Assembly: GCA_940337035.1 (NCBI GenBank)
Contig: CALNHX010003321.1
Span: 62,001-126,000, forward strand
Length of the DNA: 64,000 nt
Direction: 5' to 3'
From: Agriotes lineatus
Taxonomy: Eukaryota > Arthropoda > Insecta > Coleoptera > Elateridae
Shown here: positions 1 to 10,996 of the stretch, piece by piece
Position numbering within the stretch: position 1 is the stretch's first letter
Layout: each line of letters opens with the position of its first letter
The notes under the pieces: generated by a model
Databases searched by the model: none
Seen by the model: the letters and a program-made list of their open reading frames with translations, nothing else
What the model was told of the DNA's origin: nothing
Position numbers and translations under genes: made by a program

Positions 1-596
1 GTTACGAATTCTTGTTTATTTGTGTCTTTAATTACAAATCCCAATGGGGTAATACAAAATTTTACAAAAAAAGAATAAATATTCGAATAGGAGGCCGTGA
101 TTTTGTATTTGAGCATAATTTTTGATTCTAAACAACTTTTATCAATAAAATTTTGCTATATTTTTTTAAATAAGGGGACTTTATTCTTTCACCAATTTCA
201 TATTTTTTGTCCTGCCCTGTATGCTGTTTGACTTGGAGCCATTCTAAATGCATCTAAAATGGTCATCGAACATGCATTACCTTTTACGGTATTTAAATTT
301 CGGTTGTACAACTAATAAAAAAATGTCCCATTTGTTGCACACTTAATGGACCACACTGTATACAGTACAGGGTATATCAGCATTTTGCAAAAATCTTAAT
401 TTTTCTCCATAATTTTGACCGAACGAGTCGTTCAGTATCTAAGTTAACGTTTAACAATGAAACTCTTTTGACAACGTTCTGTTTCTTGCACAGCTGAGAA
501 ATCTTTTGCTGCATATTTTTAATCCCCGGCGGGTATACGTTTTAGTAGATAACCTATTCCTAATTTTAATTTAGTTTAAAATATATATATATATAT
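1..596. other. AT-rich stretch without a recognisable gene
   Basis: No ORF or protein similarity is visible on either strand. A short phrase near 355-375 (acagtacagggtatat) resembles the ends of the fold-back element that follows and may be a scrap of the same family. An AT dinucleotide run sits at about 580-596, immediately before that element. Confidence 0.5.
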
Positions 597-1470
597 ACAG
601 GGTGTTAATTAAGTACGTAGACAAACTTTAAGGGGCGATTCCTTGATCAATTCTAAGATAAAAAGTTCATACAAACATGGGGCCTAAACGGCTTCCTTTT
701 CGAGATACAGGGTGTTGAAGTTTAAACAAAAATTATTTTTTTTTCAAAAATCTGGAAAACGCCTAGAGGTATTATAATGAAACTTGGTGTATGTTAGTAT
801 TTCATAAGTGGCATTGTTTGGTGAAAATAAATTTAATTTATTTCCACCAGTGGCGTGCATCGGGGCTACCTCAGTTACCTTATTTCAAAAAAATCTGGTA
901 CGCCACTGTTTTTTAGTCAATACGACAAGTTTTTTAGCTTTATCCATTGAAACTATACAAAAGATGTATCTTTTATTTTTTTTATAGAATAAACATTTTG
1001 CGAGAAAAATGGAAAAATCTGTAACAGCAATTTCGTACATTGGACGTTAATCGGACCTAAACGGCTTCGTTTTCAAAATACAGTTTAAAGAAGCTTCTAA
1101 AAAATGTTATTTAATAAAAAACAGTTTTACAATAGCTACAAAACTTTTTTCTAAAAAACAGTGGCGTACCACATTTTTCTAAAATAGGGTAACTGAGGTC
1201 GCCCCGATGCACGCCACTGGTGGAAATAAATTAAATTTATTTTGACTGAATAATGCCACTTTATGAAATACTAACCTACACCAAGTTTCATTAGAATACC
1301 TCTATCCGTTTTCCAAATTTTTGAAAAAAACTGTTTTTGTTTAAATTTCAACACCCTGTATCTTGAAAACGAAGCCGTTTAGGTCCCATGTTTCTATGAA
1401 CTTTTTATCTTAGAATTGATCAAGGAATCACCCCTTAAAGTTTGTCTACGTACTTAATTAACACCCTGTA
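597..1470. mobile_element. 874-bp fold-back (long inverted repeat) DNA element
   Basis: The two ends are long imperfect inverted repeats: about 597-920 pairs with about 1150-1470, around a 230-bp spacer. The outer ends read acagggtgttaattaagt on the left and its complement ending acaccctgta on the right. The phrase acagggtgtt recurs inside each arm, as does a gccactg/cagtggc block at the arm-spacer border. There is no coding capacity. The element sits inside a TA microsatellite (tatatata on both sides), so a TA target is likely but the exact TSD cannot be fixed. It looks like a non-autonomous DNA transposon; the superfamily is not recognised. Confidence 0.8.
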
Positions 1471-1570
1471 TATATATATATATATACATAAATTTAACGC
1501 ATTAAAATTAACACAAGTATTTCGGATACACACTGTATATATTACTAATATAAAACCGTAGCATTATTTA

Positions 1571-3149
1571 TTTTGACAGTATAAACGACATACAAATTAA
1601 GGGAAATACCAAAACATTACAACAAGACAAAGAAAACCTACAGGCTCAAACAGTAATCAAATCTTCACTCAACTAGCTAATGCAAATCACATAATTATGT
1701 CATTGCAACACACTATAACGATACAACAAACAATAATTAATGAACTTACAACAAAAGTCAAACAACTCCGGGAGGCACTTATCAAATAATGGCTCCCTTG
1801 TATAACATAGCTCACTGGAACTCAAATGGATTTGCAAACCACAAAGATGAGGTGAATGTATTTCTACTTTAAAATGAAATAGATATACTCTTAATTAGCG
1901 TCACCCACTTTACGCAAAGATCTTATTTTACAATACCAGGATATATAGTCTATGATACCAAACACGCCAATGCTGATAGATGACCCAGAGAAGGGACGCT
2001 AGTCATAATTAAAAACCACATACAGCACCATGAACTTCCCAAATGCAACAAAGTGTATCTACAGGCAATTAGCATGGTAGTTACCGACTGGCTAGGACCG
2101 CTCGCTATTTCTCCAGTTTATTGCCCACCAAAATACCGAGCCAACAAAGAAGTGTTCATAGAATTCTTTGGTTCGCTTGGACACCACTTTTTGCCCGGTG
2201 GAGACTATAACTCAAAAAATACACTGTGGGGATCACGATATACATATTTAACGCCGTGCTCAGACTCTTTTACTTCCCAGTGCAGTGGAAAGTTTTTCAA
2301 ATAATATTAATACTTAAGCCCGGCAAACCAGAACATGAGGTTGTATCATAAATCCCAATTAGTTTACTCCCATCCTTCTCTAAACTAATGGAAAAAATGG
2401 GAAATTATTACTTAAAATAAAATTATTCCAGACCACCAGTTCGGCTTTAGAAGCAGCACTCAAGAATACAACAAGTACACTGACTGGTCAACATTATAAA
2501 TAGGATATACGAAGAAAAACATTACTACCCTGCAACTTTTCTAGATGTCGGCCAGGCCTTTGACAAGGTGTGGCACAAAGGATTGCTTTTTAAATAAAAA
2601 AAATTGCTTCCTCGCACACTTTACACTGTCCTAAAATTGTAACTAGATGAAAGATACTTTCAGATGAAACTGGAAGGGGAATTAACACTACTACATCCCA
2701 TACATGCAGGCGTTCCTCAAGGGAATGTCTTAGGTCCGATCTTAACCTGCTATATACAGCAGGCTTGCCAACGATTTGATTATCGAAACAGCATTTGCAG
2801 ATGACACTGCGATTGTCGCATGCCACCAGAACCCGATTCAAGCTACGCAAATATTGCAACAAAATCGAAGTGTATTAGAAAATTGGACGTTAATTGTAAA
2901 TTTGTTAGATAATAGTTCATACCAGTACAGACTAAAAAGACACGTACCTCTAGATTTGCCTTATAGGTTTACTTAAACTAGAATAAATTTAACTTGTCGC
3001 TGCCTAAATATAACTAGGTAGTTGTAATTGCTAGAGGCAATGTCACTGGATTCTACCTCTCATGTCAAACCGTTTTTATCACCTCATATTTGCTTAATGT
3101 TATTTGTGTATGTATAACAGATTGCAAATAAAAACACACTTAAAAAAAA
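1571..3149 (+). pseudogene. Decayed Jockey-type LINE, 5'-truncated
   Basis: Jockey-clade non-LTR retrotransposon. It begins inside the end of ORF1 (a Lys/Gln-rich tail ending VKQLREALIK at 1787-1789). TAATG follows and starts ORF2. ORF2 shows the AP-endonuclease (YCPPKY, then GGDYNSKN at about 2203-2220). A deletion of the endonuclease-RT linker comes after about 2300. The RT remains are phrases like PISLLPSFSKLMEK, QAFDKVWHKG, HAGVPQGNVLG and FADDTAIVA, spread over several frames with stops. The 3' end is A-rich (about 3141-3149) and abuts the P-element gene on the other strand. It matches the layout of the Jockey copies at 11 kb and 52-58 kb. Not functional. Confidence 0.85.
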
Positions 3150-6100
3150 TTATTTAAACAAGGCGTGCATTGCCATTGTCTTACTGCTGTAATTTGTTTT
3201 TGATAAGGACCCTTTTCTGTTTGCTATTTGCAAGCGAAATAAAAAAAAACGTGTTGTAATTTTTGATTTTATTTTGTGACAATTTTTCAATTTCTCACAT
3301 TCAATGCCTTTCATTTTTGTAAATAGAAAATCTAGTAAGTTGTACGTTGACGAACTAAAGTTTTGCAAATGTTCTTTGTGTTGACAAAAAATCACTTCCA
3401 TTTTATGGAAGTAGCTGAAAACATCATCATTGACAAAGAAAAGGGTGTTATTTCGATATTTTCTTAACACGATGAATTTTGCAAATTGTGTAGTTGGTTT
3501 GTGAGTAGGCGATCCTGCGGAATCTAAACAGGATTTGCAAGTTCTGTTATTCTTTGCGATTCGAGACAGTATGTAACCGGCATTGTAATAAAGTACATTC
3601 ATTTCTATGTTACCCAATGTGATTTCCCTCCCTGTACAGTCAGGAATGGGTGGCAACAGTTTTTCCTTCATTTGTTTCTTATTACTAGAATTTAAAAAAT
3701 CCCCGACAATAATTCTATCATCGTCTTCGTAGCTCGTGTTTTCTAGTGGCCTCAGATATTTTGATATTGCTACTACTTTTAAATTTTGTTTAAATTGAAG
3801 TGCTGTTGGGATTGGTTGTTTTGCCCGTATACAAGAAAAAATATTTTCTACACAATCAGATGTCCATCGGCCAGTCAAAACATATCTGTAGCCACGTTGG
3901 TTGATAAGATAATGTGATAATTCAATTACAGTTTTCGTAGTTACCATCACACCACGTTGTACAGGTTTGAATAATGAATTATTTCCAACCTTCATATTAC
4001 GAAAAAGCTCAATAATTGATTGCAAAAAAGCGATTGCTTCCTGAAATTTTTTTTCTGAGAATTCATTACCGGCTGTTTTACCTAATGCAAATGTTGAGTT
4101 GCGTGATGTAACTAGGGAGAACCATTTTGCCACCACTTCAATGAACGTAGCTGTTGCACAATACTCCATATTATTGTTTTCATTAGCAATGTAATTCAAA
4201 CCTGCACTTACATCTCGCGATAGCAAGTTCTTAGCCTTGTTTACCTTCATTTTATTGAAGGTACCACTGCTAAGATCGTCCATTCGGATTTTTGGTACTA
4301 ATTTCATGTCTAAATTTTCTTGCAATTCAGCAAGTTCTTGCACATGTGAGCTACGTACGATTGAAGATGACAGATTATTGGTTTTAATGAATTCATTAGG
4401 TAATAAGATAACTTGATTGTTCAGGAGACAAAACTTTAAGTTTTTAAAAAGATGGCCTGGATCTGCCTCAAACCACAGTCTTCGTTCATTGTCAACAGGA
4501 TGAGGAATTGAATTGACAATCTCAGAGTAACGTCCAGCAATGCAAACATGAAAAGATCTCCAAAGAGCTGAATTAACAGGCCCCATATCACTTGTTACAA
4601 GGTGCACACGAAGCCCTATAGCTTCAGCTCGCTGAACAATCGTTAACATAATTGGTTTCAATAATGCTCCATCAAAACTATCAGGGGTATAAAGGTAAGC
4701 AACATTTTGCTTCCAACGAGAAAACAAACCACCGATTACAAAAACCATGCCATGAGTACCATCAGCATTTTCTTCTCCTATATCGAAAAAAGAAATAAGT
4801 AAATAATCTGTTACAGTGAAAGCTGGAAATACAGTAAATGTTAGAAAGTGGTAACAAGAGTCGAGTTTCAAGGAAGAAAGTATATCCACCTTTTCGAGGT
4901 TTTTACTGGATTTCCAGTTTTCTCTAACATAAACAATAATTTCTAAGAAGACTTATTAAAAAGGTTGTATCTTGGGGTGAAGGTATTTCCCTTTAATATT
5001 ATGATTGAGGTTTTATCAGTACTTAAACAATAGTTTATAAAAACTAGCCAAAATAATTTAAGTACTGATGAAACCTCACATTATAATACATATTTTTTCA
5101 ACCTTTTGTGGTTGGAAAAGAGGAACTCCCGCAGTATGATTTTGTTGATGGATCGAACTGTCGCCCTGCAATGATGCTCATCTCGTCAAGTGCAATCATG
5201 CAGTCCCTGTCTCTGTCGTCTTTGAAATGACGTATTTTGTCCTCCAACAATTTAAAAATGTGGTCGGATATTCCTGGCTCGAATTCAATTGTTTCCAGTT
5301 TCCTTCTCAAAGTGCGTGGTGATGGTAAAGGCATGTTTCGGGCTCGCAACTCCTCATAACCACTCGATCCGCACGAAAATTTTAGTCGGAGTGCTTTCTT
5401 TATTGTGTCGTTGGACCACTCAAATCCACGTGTTGATCGTCTTGTGAGAACTCTCACTTGGTCGTCTGTCAACATTTTCTTCATCATACACTTCCAACGA
5501 TTTTGACTAACTAACAAGTTGTTGTTCATGTTCCTTAACTTTCTGTTGTTTGTCCTTAATATTATGTTTGATTGTTCAGTCGTGTGTATAATTTTTTTTG
5601 CCAATTTCAACTCTTCTTTTACTCTAGTCACGTTTTTTTCTGCCTCTTCCAACATCCTTTTCAGTATTGCAATTTCACTTTCCAGTGGTTCCGGTTGAAG
5701 AGTTTGTGTCTGCACGTAAAAAATATAAATTTAGTGTATCAACAATAAGAAACCGAAACTAACGACATAAAAACATATTCTTTAACTTGGAAAAGTATTG
5801 GACAATTGCAAATACAGCAAGGTATAAAAATGTCTGTAAGAATAACATAACAAAATTTAAAGTTGAGAATTTTAATTATTTTTCATAAATCCTTTGTAAG
5901 AGCTGCTAATAAAATTCAAATATTGTCACAAATTTTTGAATTAATAAAACTAAAATTTTATCATAAAAAAATACAATAATCTATTAAATTTTTCAATAAA
6001 GTACTACTCCCTCAATTATAATTTTAACTTTTAACAAAAAAATAATTAATTAAAATATGTTCATGTTACTACAACAATGGGCATTTTGCATATATTGTTT

Positions 6101-6618
6101 GATTTATTAACAAAAATTGACTTCACCTTCATTGCACAAAATGAATTAAGATGAGGCACATATTTTAGTATGTGAAACAATTTGGTCAACTTAAAGCAAA
6201 ATGCACTGTATAGCAATTAATTAAAGTCGACTATTTTAAATATAGATTTTTTTCAATAACTTACATCGCTTTCTGTGTAACTTTTTTGCAACTGATGAAA
6301 GAAAATTGTTGGGACTGCTGTGTTTTTCAGCTTCTTCTTTCCATCAACACGTATTTTTTCCCACATATCCTCTTCGAAATGGGCCTAATAATTATTATTT
6401 TTGAAATTGACCAAAGGATTTAAAAATACTCTTCTAATTTAACAAATAAAAGGAATATTTTACCTCACATATGCCTGAATGAGGTTTAGGTAGCCAGTTT
6501 TGTATTCCTAAGTTTTTTATCCACCACGTCTATTTACGTCTTTTGGGAACCTAGCCACGTAAATGTTTGCATATTTACTTTGGCGATTAGAGCAACCAGG
6601 AACACAGCAAGGTGGCAT
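3150..6618 (-). pseudogene. P-element (THAP-type) transposase, four exons, one frameshift
   Basis: Inferred exons on the minus strand: 6618-6464, 6384-6265, 5709-5103 and 4777-3150, all with GT..AG borders. Exons 1+2 encode a THAP zinc-finger DNA-binding domain (start MPPCCVPGCSN, later CEAHFEEDMW, ending in the diagnostic AVPTIF). Exon 3 opens with a leucine-zipper-like coiled coil and carries IALDEMSI. Exon 4 carries the RNase-H-like/GTP-binding core (VFVIGGLFSRWKQ, LVTSDMGPVN, EADPGHLFKNL) and the C-terminal acidic pair in TSDCVENIF. The joined length is 2510 nt, one base short of 837 codons, and the missing base falls in exon 1 (after VNR, before WWIKN). Exons 2-4 are open. The family normally makes a nuclear cut-and-paste transposase of about 750-900 residues, so this is a nearly complete, recently lost copy. 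No terminal inverted repeats were found. The 3' end is pressed against a LINE tail; the stop codon is followed directly by that tail. Confidence 0.88.
4994..5088. repeat. Imperfect hairpin inside the P-element intron
   Basis: Positions 4994-5027 and 5057-5088 are inverted copies (tattatgattgaggtttt against the complement of aaacctcacattataata) with about 29 nt between them. The hairpin lies within the inferred intron 3 (4778-5102). It could be a tiny fold-back insertion, or a structure that holds the splice sites close together. Confidence 0.7.
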
Positions 6619-7108
6619 TTTCTAAAATACAAACGTGAATTATTGATTACTTTCACATTATAGATTTACTGTTATTTACAATTTTCCAGCTAAATATGAG
6701 TACTAACTTGTTTACTTACTATGTGGAGTAAGGTTAGAAAATCTGTAATTTTTAATATAATATTCTATTAGGCCCCTTTCCAAACGGGTGCAGGAAAGCT
6801 GGTGAGCTATAAAAAAAAGAACGACCTAGTTCATTCTAGTGTGCGAGCGGTTCTTAGAAATGAACCATGTTGTCCATCTCCAGTACAAATACAAATTATC
6901 ATTATTTAGTAAGTAGTTACTCACATAACTTACATTGATTGAAATCACAAAATACCTAATTGAAACGCTCAAATCTGGTACAACAGCTGAGTTGACACGG
7001 TCGCCATTTTCGGGACCACTGCCGCCAACATTTCGCTAGGGGAATCTAGTTACTTCCGGTAAATGGCCAGTCTCTCATTTCTAGGGTCTCTAAACAGATG
7101 GAGTAACC
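6619..7108. other. Upstream flank of the P-element gene
   Basis: No protein similarity on either strand. The P-element promoter and its 5' terminal repeat should lie here, but I could not recognise a 31-bp-type inverted repeat or a transposase-binding motif. GC-rich patches occur near 6780-6800 and 7000-7080. Confidence 0.4.
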
Positions 7109-7852
7109 AGTAACCTCTCGCGAGAGCATTTAGAACAAGACCTCTATATATACCCTTCACTAGTGCGACTACAATTTGGCATCAGATATGATTGAAGGAT
7201 CGTAAGAATCTTTTAATCATATGTGATGCACAGAAACAAAGTAAAAATCTTCCAGGCACCTACCCTTTCTCACCTTTCTCTTGCAGGCTATCGTTTCCGA
7301 ACTTAAGCCATCTATGAAGGCAGGGGCGTAGGAATGGGGGGATGGGCAAGGGGGCGGTGGCCCTTCATAGAATATGTCTGCTGGACCAATAGTGTAATTT
7401 CCCTCTTTCGCTACTATATATTCTATGAGGTTTTTAAAAAATTGTACGTAGGGTTTTCTCATTAATCTATACGGGATGCTAATTATGGTAATTACGGTGT
7501 CAACCAGTTAACATGAAACCTAAAAAAACTAATAACCAGAAGTTTCTAGTAACCATAATTAAGTAGGTACATATATAAATTAATATGACATCTATTTACA
7601 TAAATAGCTGGCCATAGACACACGTTTAAAACCGCCACGAATGTAGTACATCCGTCTCGGTTTTGAACGTGTGCATATGCGCAGCCATAAGTTGGGCATA
7701 GACACGCGTTCAAAACTTCCACGAAAAACTACATTCGTGGCGGTTTTAAACGTGTGTCTATGGCCAGCTATTGGTAGCATTATTATTATGTTTTCGTTGT
7801 GGTTTTCATCTAAGAATGTTGTGCTTTCGATCAAATTGTACGAACATTTCAC
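7109..7852 (+). repeat. Tandem duplication, unit 1 (carries a fold-back MITE)
   Basis: The unit opens at agtaacctctcgcgagagc and is repeated in the same direction at 7870. Block A is 7109-7482. Block B is 7489-7605 plus 7770-7852, interrupted by a 165-bp fold-back element. The copies are highly similar with scattered substitutions, for example in the segment holding ctctatatataccct and gcgactacaattt. No coding content is recognised. The ctatatata phrase could be a TATA box of an LTR or promoter-like segment, which is inference only. Confidence 0.8.
7604..7771. mobile_element. Fold-back MITE with 43-bp inverted ends
   Basis: The ends atagctggccatagacacac and its complement form a nearly perfect inverted repeat of about 43 bp on each side (7604-7647 and 7728-7771). 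The second duplicated unit has the uninterrupted sequence (acataaatggtagc at about 8717-8730), which gives the empty site. The insertion is therefore real and was accompanied by only a 2-3 bp AT-type duplication. No ORF. Confidence 0.85.
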
Positions 7853-7869
7853 TATTAGCTGACAGACGT

Positions 7870-8805
7870 AGTAACCTCTCGCGAGAGCATTTAGAACAAG
7901 AACTCTATATATACCCTCCACTAGTGCGACTACAATTTGACACCGGAAGAAATTTGAGGATCGTAAGAATCTTCAAATTTTCTCTGGTGTTCAAAAACAA
8001 AGTAAAAACATCTTTCAGGCATCTACCCTTCTCTTGCAGGCTATCATCGTTTCCCAACTTAAGCCATCTATAAAGGCAGTGGCGCAGTAATGGGGGATGG
8101 GCAAAGGGGGCGATTGGCCCTTTATAGAATATGTCTGGGGGACAAATAGTGTAATTTCACCCTTTCGCTACTATATATTTTATGAGGTTTTTAACAATTT
8201 GTAAGTAGGGTTTTCTCATTAATCCATACGGAATGCTAAAATTCGTTGTTCGATTGTAGGTGGTGCAGAAATAAAACGAAGAATATGTTAAAAACGTCTT
8301 TATTTTTAGGTCAACAGTGGCGCATTCAATATAGTCCATTTTTCTTTCATATGGAGATGGAAATGCCGAAATTCTAGGGAAATTATTGACAACAAGCATT
8401 GTCACTACGCTCCATTGTGTTGGCACATTAACTTCTGGTTATTATTTGTGAGGGTGAGGTTAACTTTCATGTCGAGAGGTTGACATTTAATTATTTTAAC
8501 TTGTAGCTTTGGCTATTATAAACTTGAAATGTGAATTTATAATTTTGGTAGTTAGGTAGATATTGCACTAAGGATAATTTCAGTTTATAATAGCCAAAAC
8601 TACAAATTAAAGTAATTACGGTGTCAACCAGCCAACATGAAACCTAAAAAACTAATAACCAGGAGTTTCTAGTAACCGTAATTAAGGTACATATATGAAT
8701 TAATATGATATATATTCACATAAATGGTAGCGTTATTATTATGTTTTTGCTGTGGTTTTCATCTAAGACTGTTGTGCTTTCGATCAAATTGTAAGAACAT
8801 TTCAC
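7870..8805 (+). repeat. Tandem duplication, unit 2 (carries a different insertion)
   Basis: Direct copy of unit 1: block A' is 7870-8238 and block B' is about 8613-8805. Between A' and B' lies extra sequence absent from unit 1, about 8239-8612, which includes a small fold-back at 8489-8617. Each of the two units therefore documents the empty site of an insertion carried by the other. Confidence 0.8.
8489..8617. mobile_element. 129-bp fold-back MITE
   Basis: Arms of about 42 bp: 8489-8530 (aattattttaacttgtagct) is complementary to 8576-8617 with a few mismatches. The spacer is about 45 bp. No coding capacity. It lies at the junction between duplicated blocks A' and B'. Confidence 0.75.
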
Positions 8806-8849
8806 CAAATTGTTTAGGCAATGATTTTAATATGACTAATATAAAACCC

Positions 8850-9130
8850 TAAAATAAATTCGTGTCTATAAATTATATTCCCAAACTATCAGAAAAAATT
8901 AAAAGAAACCTGAAAAATACAACATTAAAAGCTCGTAGAAAAACCATAATATTTGGCACGCATTAAATTATGGTCTATGACATCAAAAGCTTTCGAGTAA
9001 TCTAACAAAACCAAAAGAGCAGCCATTTCTTATCGAGTATTTTTACAATATTGTCGGTAATACATCAATACCAGCTACGTTTGATTTCATATTGTTAATA
9101 TATCTATAAATATCAAATGGAAGCACTAAC
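8850..9130 (-). pseudogene. LINE reverse-transcriptase fragment
   Basis: On the minus strand the stretch near 8945-9025 reads LVLLDYSKAFDVIDHNLM, the RT motif A of CR1/Jockey-type LINEs. It continues into RAKYYGF, after which the frame decays. The upstream part (about 9060-9130) gives INNMKSNVAGID, matching the conserved region ahead of the RT. Stops and a deletion separate the two. It is too short to assign a clade. Confidence 0.65.
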
Positions 9131-9447
9131 TTAAACGAGAAATTAATTTGATCATTTTTCCTATTACTACTATAATACAGAATTTTACTACTACAGTTGT
9201 TTGTTTTTTTTGAAAAACACTGCAGAAATACACATTTATTTTCTCTGAAGCCGCTAATGCTGGAGAAATATCTGAGATTTTACTTAGCATATAAACACGT
9301 AAAATTGTACATTACTTTTGATGCAAAACTTGATAAATTAAAGGCAATTTCATTTAGTCGGATGTCATGTTATTTTCAAATGTGCCTTTGGTACTAACCG
9401 CAAATGTGATATTCTCATTAAACAAAAATATGTAATAACATTTTGAT

Positions 9448-10152
9448 TAGTGATGGGCCTATCCGGAATGAATAATCGGAAAGTTTCCGATTGTTCAAAA
9501 AATCGGAAAATTCCGATTATTTCGGAACGTTTCGGAACTTTTCGGAATTCGATTATTTTACTGTTCGGTGCACAAAATTCGGAACTTTCGGAATTCAATT
9601 ATTTTACTATTCGGTATACAAAATGAGGAAACGAAATTCCAATTTAAACTGAATGGCATACGGAATGTTGTGTTGACTCACTTGACTGCTATATGCTGGC
9701 ACTAATGGCAGTGGCATTTCGTAGTTTAATTATTAGATAGTACACCTTACTGACTTCAAATTCATGTATTGTTTTATACTATCTATTATGTACTTTATGT
9801 GCCATTAAACTTTAAAATATCACTACCATTTTCCGCAAGTCTATTAAGGTAACTACTGTAATAATTTGAAAAAAATATTTTATTTCCTTACATCCCACTG
9901 TGCGACTCAAACTCATAAATTGTGGTCCTACAAAACCCAACAATAGATGCCAACGCAAAGGGCTTACGGCGCAACGGCGAGTGCCGCATCGCAAATTTGG
10001 ACGCACTTCATCTTCCTTCCGCTTGTTGTTTCGCTCGTTTTCCCTTGCTTGCATTTACGGAATGTAAAATAATCGGATGATATTCCGATTGTATAAACAT
10101 TCCGAAATGGAACATTCCGATTATTGAAATCATCCGATTATGCCCATCACTA
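9448..10152. mobile_element. 705-bp hAT-type non-autonomous element
   Basis: The inverted ends tagtgatgggc / gcccatcacta are flanked on both sides by the identical 8-bp duplication ATTTTGAT (9440-9447 and 10153-10160), the hallmark of hAT transposition. The subterminal regions are full of short repeats related to aatcggaa / ttccgatt in both orientations, a plausible array of transposase-binding sites. An 80-aa ORF inside (10054-9812, minus) has no recognised domain and is probably fortuitous. Confidence 0.93.
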
Positions 10153-10329
10153 ATTTTGATGTATAATTTTCTGAAGTTTTAAAGTTTTTTTTTGTTTTGT
10201 CTGATTCTAAAAAACATTTGACATCTAAAAAATAATCTTTTTACATATACATGACAATCTATATGTTCGCTTGCTTTCATCAAATACTGAAGGTAATTTT
10301 TAGCTATAAAATAATGTATCTTTAATAAT

Positions 10330-10870
10330 GTCTTGAAAATTTTTCTCCAATTTTTCCAGTTGTACCATAATTTCTGGAGATGCTTTTGTCAATCCACCTT
10401 CAGATAATAGATCAATCCATGTAAATCCGAACGGAGTTGATGTCGAAGTAGATTGAGAATGAGTAGCATGTTTTAACATATGACGAATATAACTACTTAA
10501 ATTTTCAAGACCGTCCTAAATCAACTCATCCTCATCAGTGGGTTCCATATGGTCATTATTCAGGTCACCATCTACAAAAACATTAAATGAAATACATATA
10601 AATTATTTTGGAATCTACAATACTTACCACTCAATAATTTCGAACATTATTCACTGCTTCTTACGTTTTTGTCTACGTCAAGATTTAATTCTGGAGTTTG
10701 ATATTCTTCAGTATTACCAAATCACAGCGACCCATCATTTTTCCTAAGATATATTTTCTTAGACGATATTTGAATTGCAGAGCTGTAGAGTGGTCATGGA
10801 GGACTCCTTTGGCTCTGATTACACCGAAAAAGTTTTCTAGTACATCCTGGTTGAGCCTATACGTTAACAA
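10330..10870 (-). pseudogene. Second P-element transposase fragment (C-terminal)
   Basis: A minus-strand reading at 10870-10685 gives LTYRLNQDVLENFFGVIRAK, the C-terminal catalytic D-x-x-E motif of P-element/THAP9 transposases, followed by ALQFKYRLRKYILGK. After an apparent intron (acceptor TAG at about 10575) the reading resumes as MEPTDEDELI, a stop, DGLENLSSYIRHMLKH, and then LLSEGGLTKASPE, typical of the family's extreme C-terminus. Only this end survives and it contains a stop. It is a different copy from the one at 3.2-6.6 kb. Confidence 0.82.
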
Positions 10871-10996
10871 ATAGTTAATGTTGAATTTGTAGGGAAGACT
10901 TTAGGAACAGAATATCTTATTTCAGAGCTTACTATAAAAAAAAAGAAAACTTAAAATTGCAAACCTTAATTAATTGTTCCGACATAAGTAGGGATG

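Noticed and set aside
9812..10054. Possible BED zinc finger or transposase remnant in the hAT MITE
   Set aside because: The Cys/His spacing does not fit a BED finger and no hAT catalytic motif is nearby.
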